From NCBI RefSeq assembly GCF_001719065.1, contig NZ_LWAF01000004.1, positions 62,001 to 126,000 of the forward strand: a stretch of DNA of 64,000 nucleotides, given 5' to 3'. Positions 26,684 to 35,485 of this stretch are shown here, piece after piece. Under the pieces are notes generated by a model. The model made no database searches. It was not told where the DNA came from and worked only from the letters and a program-made list of their open reading frames with translations. The position numbers were made by a program, and so were the translations under genes. The stretch's first letter is position 1, and each line of letters opens with the position of its first letter. Source of the DNA: Fervidobacterium thailandense. GTDB taxonomy: Bacteria > Thermotogota > Thermotogae > Thermotogales > Fervidobacteriaceae.

Positions 26684-29600
26684 CGGTCATTCCCTCCGTG
26701 TACACAACGATTCTGTCTTTACCAGTGTTTTTCGCGTGGTACAGCGCAGTATCTGCCCTGATTATTAGAGAATCCACCGAATCAGTGATTCCCGGCTTGT
26801 ACTCCGCAACACCGAAGCTGAGCGTTAACGTGAACGGGAACTGTTCCAAACCCTTCAGTATCCTTCGGAGCCTCTCCAAAACGATGACAGTTTCCTCCAC
26901 ATCCGTGTGTGGGAACACAAGTATGAATTCCTCACCTCCGAACCTTCCAACGAGGTCCTGGCTCCTCAGATTCTCGCGGAACACCTTAGCCAAAGTTTTC
27001 AACACCTCATCCCCCACCAAGTGTCCGTAGGTGTCGTTGATCTTTTTGAAATTATCGATGTCGCACATAACAACCGTGAAATAGTCGTTGTACTGAGACG
27101 CGTTGTTGAAAAGCTCCTCAAGGAGGCTGGTAAGATAGTAGCGTGTGTAGAGTTTTGTCAAAGGATCGACCATGCTACGGAGCGTTGTGAGAAGTGATTT
27201 AAAAACGGAAACTAACGTAAAATCCAGCACCTCAACGTACTTGAACAACTCGTCGATATGTTGACGGGAAAGCACAAGGTGTTCATTTTCGCAACACAGG
27301 TAGTAACGCGCCTGCGAATCTATATCACCTTTCAGGACAAGCTCAAGAGGTGAGGCCTGTATCTTTTCTGTATTACACTCCTTAACGTTACCGACCGACG
27401 CAACGATCTCCCTCTCCAAGTAGTCATCGCTCACCTTGGTCTCAACACCCTCGAAAGGTAACTTTGATACCAAACTCGACGCAAAATATCCCAGAACGTT
27501 ATCCGGCTTGATCCTAATGTCAGCAATCTTCAGACTGGAGATCATTTCCCTAACGAACTGGTCGTAATTCGATAATCCTCCAACCTCGGTGTGGCGGACT
27601 TCGAACTGGTAATCGTGCAACTGCGCTATTTTCCAGCATGCGTTCGAAAGGCCGATGTTCATGTAAATTTCGAGGGCTTTTCGCAAATAGACACGGGACT
27701 TGTACAAGTTTCCCGTAGCCTTATAGTAATTGTGGAAACCTTCGTAAAGTATGGCAAGCGATAGGAAGCTTCCGTCAACGATGAACATCTTTTCAAGGTT
27801 GAGTAACTCGTTCCGTACCACGTCCGGAAGCATTCTGGCCAACTCTTCCCCCAGTACTGCGAGGATTTCTTCCCGGTATATCTTCACCGGAGAAGCCACG
27901 TATTCGAGCCACTTCTCACCGAAATCGGGAGTTCCGTAACTTCTCAGCAACTCCAGCACGATGCGCTCATCTCGACTCAACTCGTCGAACCGATCTTCCA
28001 CCTTTCGAATCAACTCTTTTACCCTTCCCAAATCCCTCGTTACGAATCGGACGAAGATCTCCTGAATTACCGGCTCGATATCGTTGGGAAGAAGTTCGGC
28101 AACTTCGTCGATATGTGCCAGCGCTTCATCAACCTCGAAATTGTACGCGTGGTAGAATGCTTCAAGCACGTTGCAGTACACGAGCTCGTCCTTCAGATTC
28201 AACATCTTCAATCTGGGCTTGATCTCCATCAATCCGTCAACAAATTCCTTTATCCTTCCGGCGTAAAGCGCGTGATACAGCAAATTCAAACGAGCAAGGT
28301 ACGCCCTTGCAGGTAAACTGATGTCGAGTGCAACTTCCACCGCTCGCTTGAGATACTGTATGGCCAAAGTATTGGAGACGGTGGAGACGGCCAGATTGTT
28401 GTATATGGTTGGTAATTTGTGGGCGATATTGTAGTCCAGCGCAATCCTTTCGGCTGTCTTCAAGTAGTTTACCGCCTCGGCACCGGTACCAAGTAGGTTT
28501 GCGAGCAAGAGGTAAACATCCACCATTAACTTTGCTTCCGCGGGATTGTTTTCCGAAAGCTGCCCCAGGATGGACTTTAAAACTCCGTAGTAATTCCCAC
28601 GGCGTCTTTGTGAATAATACTCGGCCTTAACCTTCCCAAAGGTTCTACGCAAAGTTCCCAGCTTTCCAAAACCCTCCAGATGTTTCGCGAAAATTTCAGC
28701 CGCCTCTTTTTCCTGGCATAGAAGGAAGAACTTTTGCCCAAGGTAGTAGCCGTAAAGCTTTGTGTCAGGTATCTCAAGCTCACCAAGGGTGTAAAACTCT
28801 TCGGTTCGCTCGGCAAGCTCCGTTTCGAACTTTATCACCGCGTAAGATGTTCTGTTTCCGATAAGCTCCTTCACACGCGCCAAGTAACCTTTCAGCAAGG
28901 ACGGAGAGTAATAGAACTTTAACCCGTCGTAGATCGCTTGCAAGTACACTCTTGCAGCGCTGACGTGTCTTCCCATGACCTCGAAGTGCCAGGCACGTTT
29001 TTCAGGCTCTTTGATATTTTCCGAAAGTTTCTCGTGGAGCCATTCTCTTTTCTCCCTCGGAATCTGGTCGTAGAACGCTTCCCAGTACTGTTTCAATGCA
29101 AACCTATAACGGTTGTACTCTCTGTAAACGATCCCCTCTGCAACCAAGTCTTCCAACCTGAAATCGGTGTTCGTAAGTCTTTTCAGGATCTCCAGTTCCC
29201 GTTGCTCGAATTTTTGACCCAAAACGGCCAACAACACATTCGGCGAATTCAAAAACTTCTGCACTTTCTCACGGATAACATGCTCGGTGGTTAACCCGGC
29301 TACCAAATCCATATCGAAGCGGTACTTCCCGTCCCTTTGGACTTCGAATACGTTGTTTTCGTAAAGTGTCCGCAAATGCTCGACCATCACCCCTGGTAAA
29401 CCGGACGTGATCGTGTTAACCCAGCCGGCAAACTCCTCGAGGTTGGAAAAGTCTCCCAAAGAGCTTCGGATGAGTTCTTTCGTCTCTTCCAGATCAAAAG
29501 GAGGTATCATTATCTTCTGTGAGAAATCCTCAAAATCCTCTACCGAAAACGCGATGACCTTCACGCACCCGTCGGTGGCGTGTGTTACGATGCGTCTCAG

Positions 29601-30596
29601 CATCGATCTCAGAGTCTCGGGTACTTCATGATAATCGTCAACAATGATCACAACTCGATCAAGTGTTGAGAGCGCCTCTACCACCGCAAGACTGATACTG
29701 TCGATCTTACAAGTGTTCTCCAAGCAAAAACTCAGCTCCTCGAGTAACCTTTTCGAAATCTTGTCCGCAGTCAACTCGAGTGTTTGAACGATCAAGTCTG
29801 CTGCCGTTACGGCGCTGATGAACGGAACACCATTTTCCCTGAGAGCGTTACAGAGGTTCTCTATTATTGTCGTCTTACCGGACCTTTGTGGTCCGATCAC
29901 CCCAAGAAACGTTGACGCTCTTGTTTCCAAGATCAGGCTCTGGATCTCATCTTCAATACGTCTCCTGATCCTTTTGACTTTGAAAATCTTCGGTCTTGAA
30001 AGAGCAAAATAGGGAATATCCTCGTCGAAAGCTCTGTGTATTGGATCCTCCGCGCATAGCTTTTCAGCAATCTCCAGGACATTCTCCGCATCGGTCAGTT
30101 TAAGAATCAACTTTCCAAACACGAACATGGTCGACTTATCAGTCGGTCCGATGTTGAAGAATTCCGGTGCAACAATTATGTCACCCTTTTCCCAAAGTTT
30201 CTTGAGAACGTCCATGTTCTGAACAAACGGTAAGAATACAAATGTCTCCCCACTGCACCTAACCACGTCGTGCAGCCCTATGAACGGAATGCTGAGCCTG
30301 GGGACGTGTAGGACGTTCTTCAAAGTGTTTAACAACGCCTGGGCAGCGCTTAGCGACTGCTCCGGTGGTTCGTAACCTTCGATGTCGTATATGAGCACGG
30401 GAACTTGATGAAATTCTATACGCTCTGGGACCAGCAATCCGTGAACGTTTCTGCCCAACTCCTTCTTAATGGCAACGTCGAATGGAGAAGTTATCAAACC
30501 TTCCTTGACGAATTTAGCAACTTTCTTATATCCATCAACTTCAACGACGTAGTCCATGCTCCAGTAAGTTTCCCTAATGAACGCTAAAATTTCCAT
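26667..30596 (-). CDS. Giant signalling protein: kinase-like region, STAND-type ATPase, helical repeats, GGDEF
   Basis: About 1309 residues from ATG 30596 (or 1315 from TTG 30614). Residues about 1-200 resemble a degenerate protein kinase C-lobe (VAPEFF like the APE motif; STMFVFGKLILKLT like the DxxxxG helix; LCAEDPIHR). A P-loop ATPase follows: Walker A GPQRSGKTT near 241, Walker B VVIIVDDYHE near 323. Residues about 500-1000 are helical repeats of TPR character (YLKTAERIALDYNIAHKLPTIYNNLA). The C-terminal GGDEF domain has DPLTKLYTR, DIDNFKKINDTYGH, a canonical RxxD inhibitory site (RSQD) five residues before GGEEF (about 1226), and should make c-di-GMP. The kinase reading is inference. Confidence 0.85.
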   Translation of the reverse strand: MEILAFIRETYWSMDYVVEVDGYKKVAKFVKEGLITSPFDVAIKKELGRNVHGLLVPERIEFHQVPVLIYDIEGYEPPEQSLSAAQALLNTLKNVLHVPRLSIPFIGLHDVVRCSGETFVFLPFVQNMDVLKKLWEKGDIIVAPEFFNIGPTDKSTMFVFGKLILKLTDAENVLEIAEKLCAEDPIHRAFDEDIPYFALSRPKIFKVKRIRRRIEDEIQSLILETRASTFLGVIGPQRSGKTTIIENLCNALRENGVPFISAVTAADLIVQTLELTADKISKRLLEELSFCLENTCKIDSISLAVVEALSTLDRVVIIVDDYHEVPETLRSMLRRIVTHATDGCVKVIAFSVEDFEDFSQKIMIPPFDLEETKELIRSSLGDFSNLEEFAGWVNTITSGLPGVMVEHLRTLYENNVFEVQRDGKYRFDMDLVAGLTTEHVIREKVQKFLNSPNVLLAVLGQKFEQRELEILKRLTNTDFRLEDLVAEGIVYREYNRYRFALKQYWEAFYDQIPREKREWLHEKLSENIKEPEKRAWHFEVMGRHVSAARVYLQAIYDGLKFYYSPSLLKGYLARVKELIGNRTSYAVIKFETELAERTEEFYTLGELEIPDTKLYGYYLGQKFFLLCQEKEAAEIFAKHLEGFGKLGTLRRTFGKVKAEYYSQRRRGNYYGVLKSILGQLSENNPAEAKLMVDVYLLLANLLGTGAEAVNYLKTAERIALDYNIAHKLPTIYNNLAVSTVSNTLAIQYLKRAVEVALDISLPARAYLARLNLLYHALYAGRIKEFVDGLMEIKPRLKMLNLKDELVYCNVLEAFYHAYNFEVDEALAHIDEVAELLPNDIEPVIQEIFVRFVTRDLGRVKELIRKVEDRFDELSRDERIVLELLRSYGTPDFGEKWLEYVASPVKIYREEILAVLGEELARMLPDVVRNELLNLEKMFIVDGSFLSLAILYEGFHNYYKATGNLYKSRVYLRKALEIYMNIGLSNACWKIAQLHDYQFEVRHTEVGGLSNYDQFVREMISSLKIADIRIKPDNVLGYFASSLVSKLPFEGVETKVSDDYLEREIVASVGNVKECNTEKIQASPLELVLKGDIDSQARYYLCCENEHLVLSRQHIDELFKYVEVLDFTLVSVFKSLLTTLRSMVDPLTKLYTRYYLTSLLEELFNNASQYNDYFTVVMCDIDNFKKINDTYGHLVGDEVLKTLAKVFRENLRSQDLVGRFGGEEFILVFPHTDVEETVIVLERLRRILKGLEQFPFTLTLSFGVAEYKPGITDSVDSLIIRADTALYHAKNTGKDRIVVYTEGMTGGLHA

Positions 30597-30659
30597 CCTG
30601 AAACATTCCCCCAACTAACCATCTCGTGCTTTACATCGCACTCTACCTTGCATTTAACG

Positions 30660-33600
30660 TCAAACTAACGAGTTCGCGCACACGCTGTTTTTGCCCGAAT
30701 TCTTCGCCACGTACAACCTTTGGTCGGCAAGTCCTATCAACTCGGTCAAAGTCTGACGTTCCGTAACCTCAGCCACGCCAACACTGATCGTAACGTGAAA
30801 TCCGAGGTTAGGTTGCGACTCAGCCTCAACTGACCGTCTGAAGTCCGAACAGAGTGTAGATGCACTGAGTTTATCCATTTCGAGGATTCCCACGAATTCC
30901 TCTCCGCCAAACCTGCCGACGAACCCTTTACCATTCGAGAATTCTTTCAGTTTTCGTGCGAGCCAACGGAGTACCTCATCCCCTTTTGCGTGTCCCATCG
31001 TGTCGTTAATCTTCTTAAAGTCATCGATGTCGAGTATAAAAATTGAGAAGATCTGCCCCTTTTCAAGATACTTCCGATGGTACTCTCCCAGTATGTCCAA
31101 AAACTTCCACCTGTTGTACAACCCGGTCAACGAGTCCAAACTGGATCGTTCTCTGTAAACCGCGGCACGTATTTGTTCGGAGAAGAGTTCCTCCAACAAC
31201 CAGACAATATTTTCTGCTTCCTCAAGACTCTCGTAGTCCATCACTGGTGAACAAAAGTGCACTACGTACCGACAGTACTCGTCAATACTGTCCTTGATCG
31301 TCACCGTAAAAGGATGGAGCCTTATCTCGGTACGTTCGCTATCCAACCCACCAGTCGTTGTGAAAATCTCGCGGATACCGCTCTTCTCGTCGACAACTTC
31401 GACGTGTATCCTCGAGGCCTGGAAAACCTCGTAGATTATGTTCGAGAAAAGCTGCACAATCTTCTCAGGCCCGGACTTAGGATCCAAGGATTTAAAAACC
31501 TCCAGGACAAAGAGGAGGGGATGTGCTTCTCCTTCTTCGCTTCCACTAACCTGTACTTCTGGGTGCGTAATTTCCATCGATCTTGCCAACCTCAGAAGTT
31601 GGCGGCGAGTGAGTTCTCGACGAATATCGTTGCCCTTGAATTTGTAGTATTTCTCTTTGGCCAGGAGTACGTAAAAGAGCGAGAGCTTAGTCCTCTCGAC
31701 AGTGTAAGCGGATTCCCATTTGGCAACTTCCTCAAGGAAGCCTTGTTCATCCAAGGTTGCTATCCTTTCGGCAAAGGAATAAAGTATCTCTTCCCTGAGC
31801 AAGTACACTTCCGAAGTTTTGTAAAACCTCCACGCCCTTAGGAATTCATCATCACTCTCAGCCAGCACAAGCTGGGTTAAATATTCGAACGCCCTTGTTT
31901 TCAGTGCGGGATCCTCTCTGTTTTCCATTATCAAACGTTTCGCTTCATCGAATTTTCCGCACATAACTTCCAGTAGCACGAGTCCCCTGAGGCTTGCACG
32001 TTGGAACCCAGCTCTTTGCTCAATGGATAAAGAGCGTTCGTAACATTTCTTTGCACCCTCGTAGTCGAGTAAGTACGTGCCGAGGAAACCGGCTATGCGC
32101 CAAAAGTACGCTTTAACACTACTATCCAAAGTGTCATCCGTTTCGACAACTTCCTTCAGCCTCCTGAATTCCCTCTCAAACTCCTTGAGTCGTCCGAAAT
32201 AGAGGAGTGCTCGGAGTAAGTTTATCCTCGCGTCGAACGTGCGATAGTAGTACCCCATCCTGTTTGTAAGCTCTATCGCTTTCCTCAAGAAGACGAGGGA
32301 CACCAGTTCCGAGTCGTAAACCGTACTGTAGGAGTTCGCTATCTTCACGGTAATGTGCGTTATGTTGAACGCGTTCGCCAATTCTTCCGCATGACCAAGA
32401 TAACCTTTTGCGCGCCTTCTATCGTAGTACGCTACGCTTGTGCCGAGCAAATGCAAGATCTCCGCTTTGAGTTCGTAGGATTTCCGATTCTTCAACTTGA
32501 GCCTTGCAACAGTGTCCTGCAACTGTCGTTCGTCATGTACCCTATCGTATTTTTTAAAGTGCGCGTAATTGTACAAAAAATCAATCCATGCCTTCTTAAA
32601 TGGCGATACTTTGTCTGAGGTGCATCGCAACCCGAGGCAAGCGTCGTATTCCTCCAGAACAAAGTTCCGAAGAATCTTCAAGAGTGGGTCCTCAGGTTCC
32701 CAGTTTCTGAGAAACTCTTCGAGAATCAGGTGTGAAGTTTGATAGATGTATTTGAGTAATAGGAATTGGAACGCGTAACTGTTCAATCTATCCATCACCT
32801 TCAGAAGTTCGTACACACGCTTGAGCACGTACTGGATTCGCGTTGGGGATGCTGCATAGTCATCGAGTCTGCACCGTACGAAGCGAAGGTACATAACAAC
32901 CGCTCTTTCCAAACAACCGGCCTTTTCCCAGTGCACTCCACTCCAGAATTTCCCCAGTGTGTACGAATCGTCGAACACAGAGAGGTTTCTGGCGATAGCC
33001 GAGTGTAGACGTCTCCTCTCGTCCGGATCCAAAGACGCATACATCCGCTCGTAGGTAAGAGGATCGAATGTGAAGTCCAGATTCCTTCTGAAAATCACGG
33101 AGTTTTTGTAGGCTCGCTCGAGTAGCTCTTCCAACTCGTAACCGAAAGTACGACAGTAAACTTGGAGCTCTTTCAGCTTAAACTTTGGTCCCAAGATGGT
33201 GAGATTTGCGAAATCAAGATCTTTGTTTCCAAAGCGGGGGCTTTCATCGCAATTTTTCAACGTTCGTTGTACTTTTACCGTACGTGTCGCACTCGTTTTC
33301 GCATTAAGCGCTATAACAACGAACGAATGTTCCTCATTTCCTGCCACCTTTTTTAGCAACCTAAAAAATTCGTGCACGAAAAGGTCCGCCTCATCGTAGT
33401 TGTCCACCACAAAAAGGACTCCTTTACCCATGGTTCTTACAAGACCAGTGAGCTCGTACGCTACAGTGTCGAATCGGCAGTTCTCGTACAGGCACCTGAA
33501 AAGCGATTCCTCGACTGGAACATTCAAAGCATCCGCGTAACGAACCAGGTGCCTGAGTATGTTCATAAAATCACTTTTGATGGGCACAACGAACCATTCA

Positions 33601-34394
33601 TCCATGACTTCCGGGACCAAATGCCTCGAGAGTGCATCAAGAAACGTTATATCAACGCCTTCGAGTTGTACCACCTGAAAACCTTTAAGGCCCTGGAGTT
33701 CTTTCTTCAAGTTCCTTACAACTTCATCGATATACTCCAGACTTGCTACGTGCAGTGTGTAGTACTTATCACCGAACACGGTTTTCCTGAACGTGTCCAA
33801 GTACGTTCCATCCGTATCGATTCTCTCGACAACATTCTCGAGCAATCTCAACGATGATTCAACGTTACTCTGTCCAAGCGTGTGCTCTTCCGAAAGCACG
33901 AATATCGAATCGTTGCTCGACGAAAGATCGGCAAGTCTTGTTGAGGAGAGGGGAACTGGAGGGATAAACGTGAAATCGCCAGCAAATTCAAATACGTCAT
34001 CAAAACTGAAGTAAGGTATAGTGGGAACGAACCCATTCCTGATTGCCCACGCCAATTCCGTAAGACGTTCGATCAACTTTTGTCTTTGCGGCATCGACAA
34101 TTTATCAAGTGATACTCTGTCACCCAGAGCACCAAGGTACGTTACGTAATAAAAATCTTCGATTTCCCGCACCTCCGCAGGAACGGCGAAAAAGTCAAGC
34201 CAAGTAAACGAGTTCTGATACTTAACAAACTTATCAAAATCACCCGCAACGTGCTTCGAAATCTTGCGCACGAGTACATCGTCATTTCTCGACTTCTGAA
34301 ATTCTTCCCCACCCCATGCCAAGTTTCCGAACAATCCGGAGCCTCGTTCCTTCGTAGTGATCCGCCCCTTTTCCTTTTCTGTCGTAAACGTCAC
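30660..34394 (-). CDS. Giant paralogue with degenerate ATPase and C-terminal GGDEF
   Basis: 1244 residues with the same plan as its downstream neighbour: N-terminal region with weak kinase-like features, P-loop-like region, helical repeats and GGDEF. The Walker A position (about residue 246) reads QLEGVDITFL and lacks GxxxxGK[ST], while the Walker B-like GVLFVVDNYDEAD remains near 328. The GGDEF domain keeps DSLTGLYNR, DIDDFKKINDTMGH and GGEEF (about 1165), but the RxxD inhibitory site is replaced by NGKG. It should still make c-di-GMP, without that feedback site, and may not bind or hydrolyse ATP normally. GTG start overlaps the DHH gene stop as GTGA. Confidence 0.83.
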   Translation of the reverse strand: MTFTTEKEKGRITTKERGSGLFGNLAWGGEEFQKSRNDDVLVRKISKHVAGDFDKFVKYQNSFTWLDFFAVPAEVREIEDFYYVTYLGALGDRVSLDKLSMPQRQKLIERLTELAWAIRNGFVPTIPYFSFDDVFEFAGDFTFIPPVPLSSTRLADLSSSNDSIFVLSEEHTLGQSNVESSLRLLENVVERIDTDGTYLDTFRKTVFGDKYYTLHVASLEYIDEVVRNLKKELQGLKGFQVVQLEGVDITFLDALSRHLVPEVMDEWFVVPIKSDFMNILRHLVRYADALNVPVEESLFRCLYENCRFDTVAYELTGLVRTMGKGVLFVVDNYDEADLFVHEFFRLLKKVAGNEEHSFVVIALNAKTSATRTVKVQRTLKNCDESPRFGNKDLDFANLTILGPKFKLKELQVYCRTFGYELEELLERAYKNSVIFRRNLDFTFDPLTYERMYASLDPDERRRLHSAIARNLSVFDDSYTLGKFWSGVHWEKAGCLERAVVMYLRFVRCRLDDYAASPTRIQYVLKRVYELLKVMDRLNSYAFQFLLLKYIYQTSHLILEEFLRNWEPEDPLLKILRNFVLEEYDACLGLRCTSDKVSPFKKAWIDFLYNYAHFKKYDRVHDERQLQDTVARLKLKNRKSYELKAEILHLLGTSVAYYDRRRAKGYLGHAEELANAFNITHITVKIANSYSTVYDSELVSLVFLRKAIELTNRMGYYYRTFDARINLLRALLYFGRLKEFEREFRRLKEVVETDDTLDSSVKAYFWRIAGFLGTYLLDYEGAKKCYERSLSIEQRAGFQRASLRGLVLLEVMCGKFDEAKRLIMENREDPALKTRAFEYLTQLVLAESDDEFLRAWRFYKTSEVYLLREEILYSFAERIATLDEQGFLEEVAKWESAYTVERTKLSLFYVLLAKEKYYKFKGNDIRRELTRRQLLRLARSMEITHPEVQVSGSEEGEAHPLLFVLEVFKSLDPKSGPEKIVQLFSNIIYEVFQASRIHVEVVDEKSGIREIFTTTGGLDSERTEIRLHPFTVTIKDSIDEYCRYVVHFCSPVMDYESLEEAENIVWLLEELFSEQIRAAVYRERSSLDSLTGLYNRWKFLDILGEYHRKYLEKGQIFSIFILDIDDFKKINDTMGHAKGDEVLRWLARKLKEFSNGKGFVGRFGGEEFVGILEMDKLSASTLCSDFRRSVEAESQPNLGFHVTISVGVAEVTERQTLTELIGLADQRLYVAKNSGKNSVCANSLV

Positions 34395-35386
34395 CCCACA
34401 GAACCTGCTGAAATTTGTATACTCATCAGTGCTCTTGCTTCTTTCAAAACCTCATCGATGATTGCGAAAAGATCACCCTTCAAGGTACAACCCGCGGCTC
34501 GCGGATGTCCCCCTCCACCGAGCAAAACCGCAAGCTTGCTACAGTCGAACCAATCTTTCGAGCGGAAGCTTACGTGCACCTCACCGTCTGTGTACTCGGA
34601 GAAGAATATCGCCAGCTCGACTCCTCTGATGGATCTGAGCTCTCCGACGAAACCACCACTGTCATCTTCGTTGCAGTTGTTCTTTTCGTAATCTTCTTTC
34701 GAAAGGTACGAGTAAACCAACTGACCGTTCATTTCCATTCGCAGATGCTGAATCATCGTGGACAACAGGTTGAACTGCTCGATGCGTTTGTTTTCGAATA
34801 TTCTGGAAACAAGGTACGCCTTCGCTCCCATCGATACGAGTTTTGCCGCATCCGAAAACGCGAGTTCGTCGGCGTTGGAGTATCTGAAAAAACCCGTATC
34901 GGTTGCAATACCCATAAGGTTTATCGTTGCCAATCGTTCGTCGTATGGTACCTCGAGTGCTTGGTTCAGTCTAAAGACCATCTGCGCGGTTGAACCGAAC
35001 TTCGTATCAACCCAATTGTGCGTTCCAAAAAGCGTGTTTGTACCGTGGTGGTCGATCACGCACACGGTTCGCCCGTTGAAAAAGTTTTGGAACCGGCCAA
35101 CACGATCCGGACTGGACGCATCAACACAGATGACCAAATCGGGGGAGAAACCGGAGTTTTCTATCTCCTCATAGGACCTTACAATACCCGTTTCCTCGAA
35201 GTCGTAGAAATACCACGGAATCCGCCAATCGATACCTGCCACTACATCTTTACCCAGTCGTGACAAACCAATAGACAAGCTTAAAACCGAGCTAATGTCA
35301 TCACCGTCGGGCATTATGTGTCCGACGACGAGGATCTTACCTGCGTTCGAAATTTCTGCTACAATAGAGAGGAAATCCCTGTTCAT
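34391..35386 (-). CDS. DHH/DHHA1 phosphoesterase, NrnA/c-di-AMP phosphodiesterase-like
   Basis: 331 residues from ATG 35386, which follows AAGGAGGACGTGAG. DHH motifs: VVGHIMPDGDDISS (metal site), ICVDASSPDRVGR, VIDHHGTN (the DHH itself), ATDTGFFRYSNA, and the DHHA1 motif GGGGHPRAAGC near the end. This family cleaves nanoRNA and pAp (NrnA) or c-di-AMP (a Thermotoga protein of this type does so). It is first in an operon with two giant GGDEF proteins, overlapping by 4 bases, so a role in breaking down cyclic-dinucleotide products such as pGpG is a reasonable inference. Confidence 0.9.
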   Translation of the reverse strand: MNRDFLSIVAEISNAGKILVVGHIMPDGDDISSVLSLSIGLSRLGKDVVAGIDWRIPWYFYDFEETGIVRSYEEIENSGFSPDLVICVDASSPDRVGRFQNFFNGRTVCVIDHHGTNTLFGTHNWVDTKFGSTAQMVFRLNQALEVPYDERLATINLMGIATDTGFFRYSNADELAFSDAAKLVSMGAKAYLVSRIFENKRIEQFNLLSTMIQHLRMEMNGQLVYSYLSKEDYEKNNCNEDDSGGFVGELRSIRGVELAIFFSEYTDGEVHVSFRSKDWFDCSKLAVLLGGGGHPRAAGCTLKGDLFAIIDEVLKEARALMSIQISAGSVG

Positions 35387-35443
35387 CTCACGTCCTCCTT
35401 CTGAGTCCACTCAAGTTTACTATTAGAGTCTTGGCTTTAGTTT

Positions 35444-35449
35444 ATTATA
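35444..35449 (-). promoter_or_regulatory. Probable -10 element for the DHH/STAND-GGDEF operon
   Basis: Minus-strand TATAAT in a GGTATAATAAAC context, about 60 bases upstream of the DHH gene ATG. The -35 is poor. Confidence 0.5.
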
Positions 35450-35485
35450 CCACAAAAAAGCAAAACAAACGCTTGGGGTGATGAG

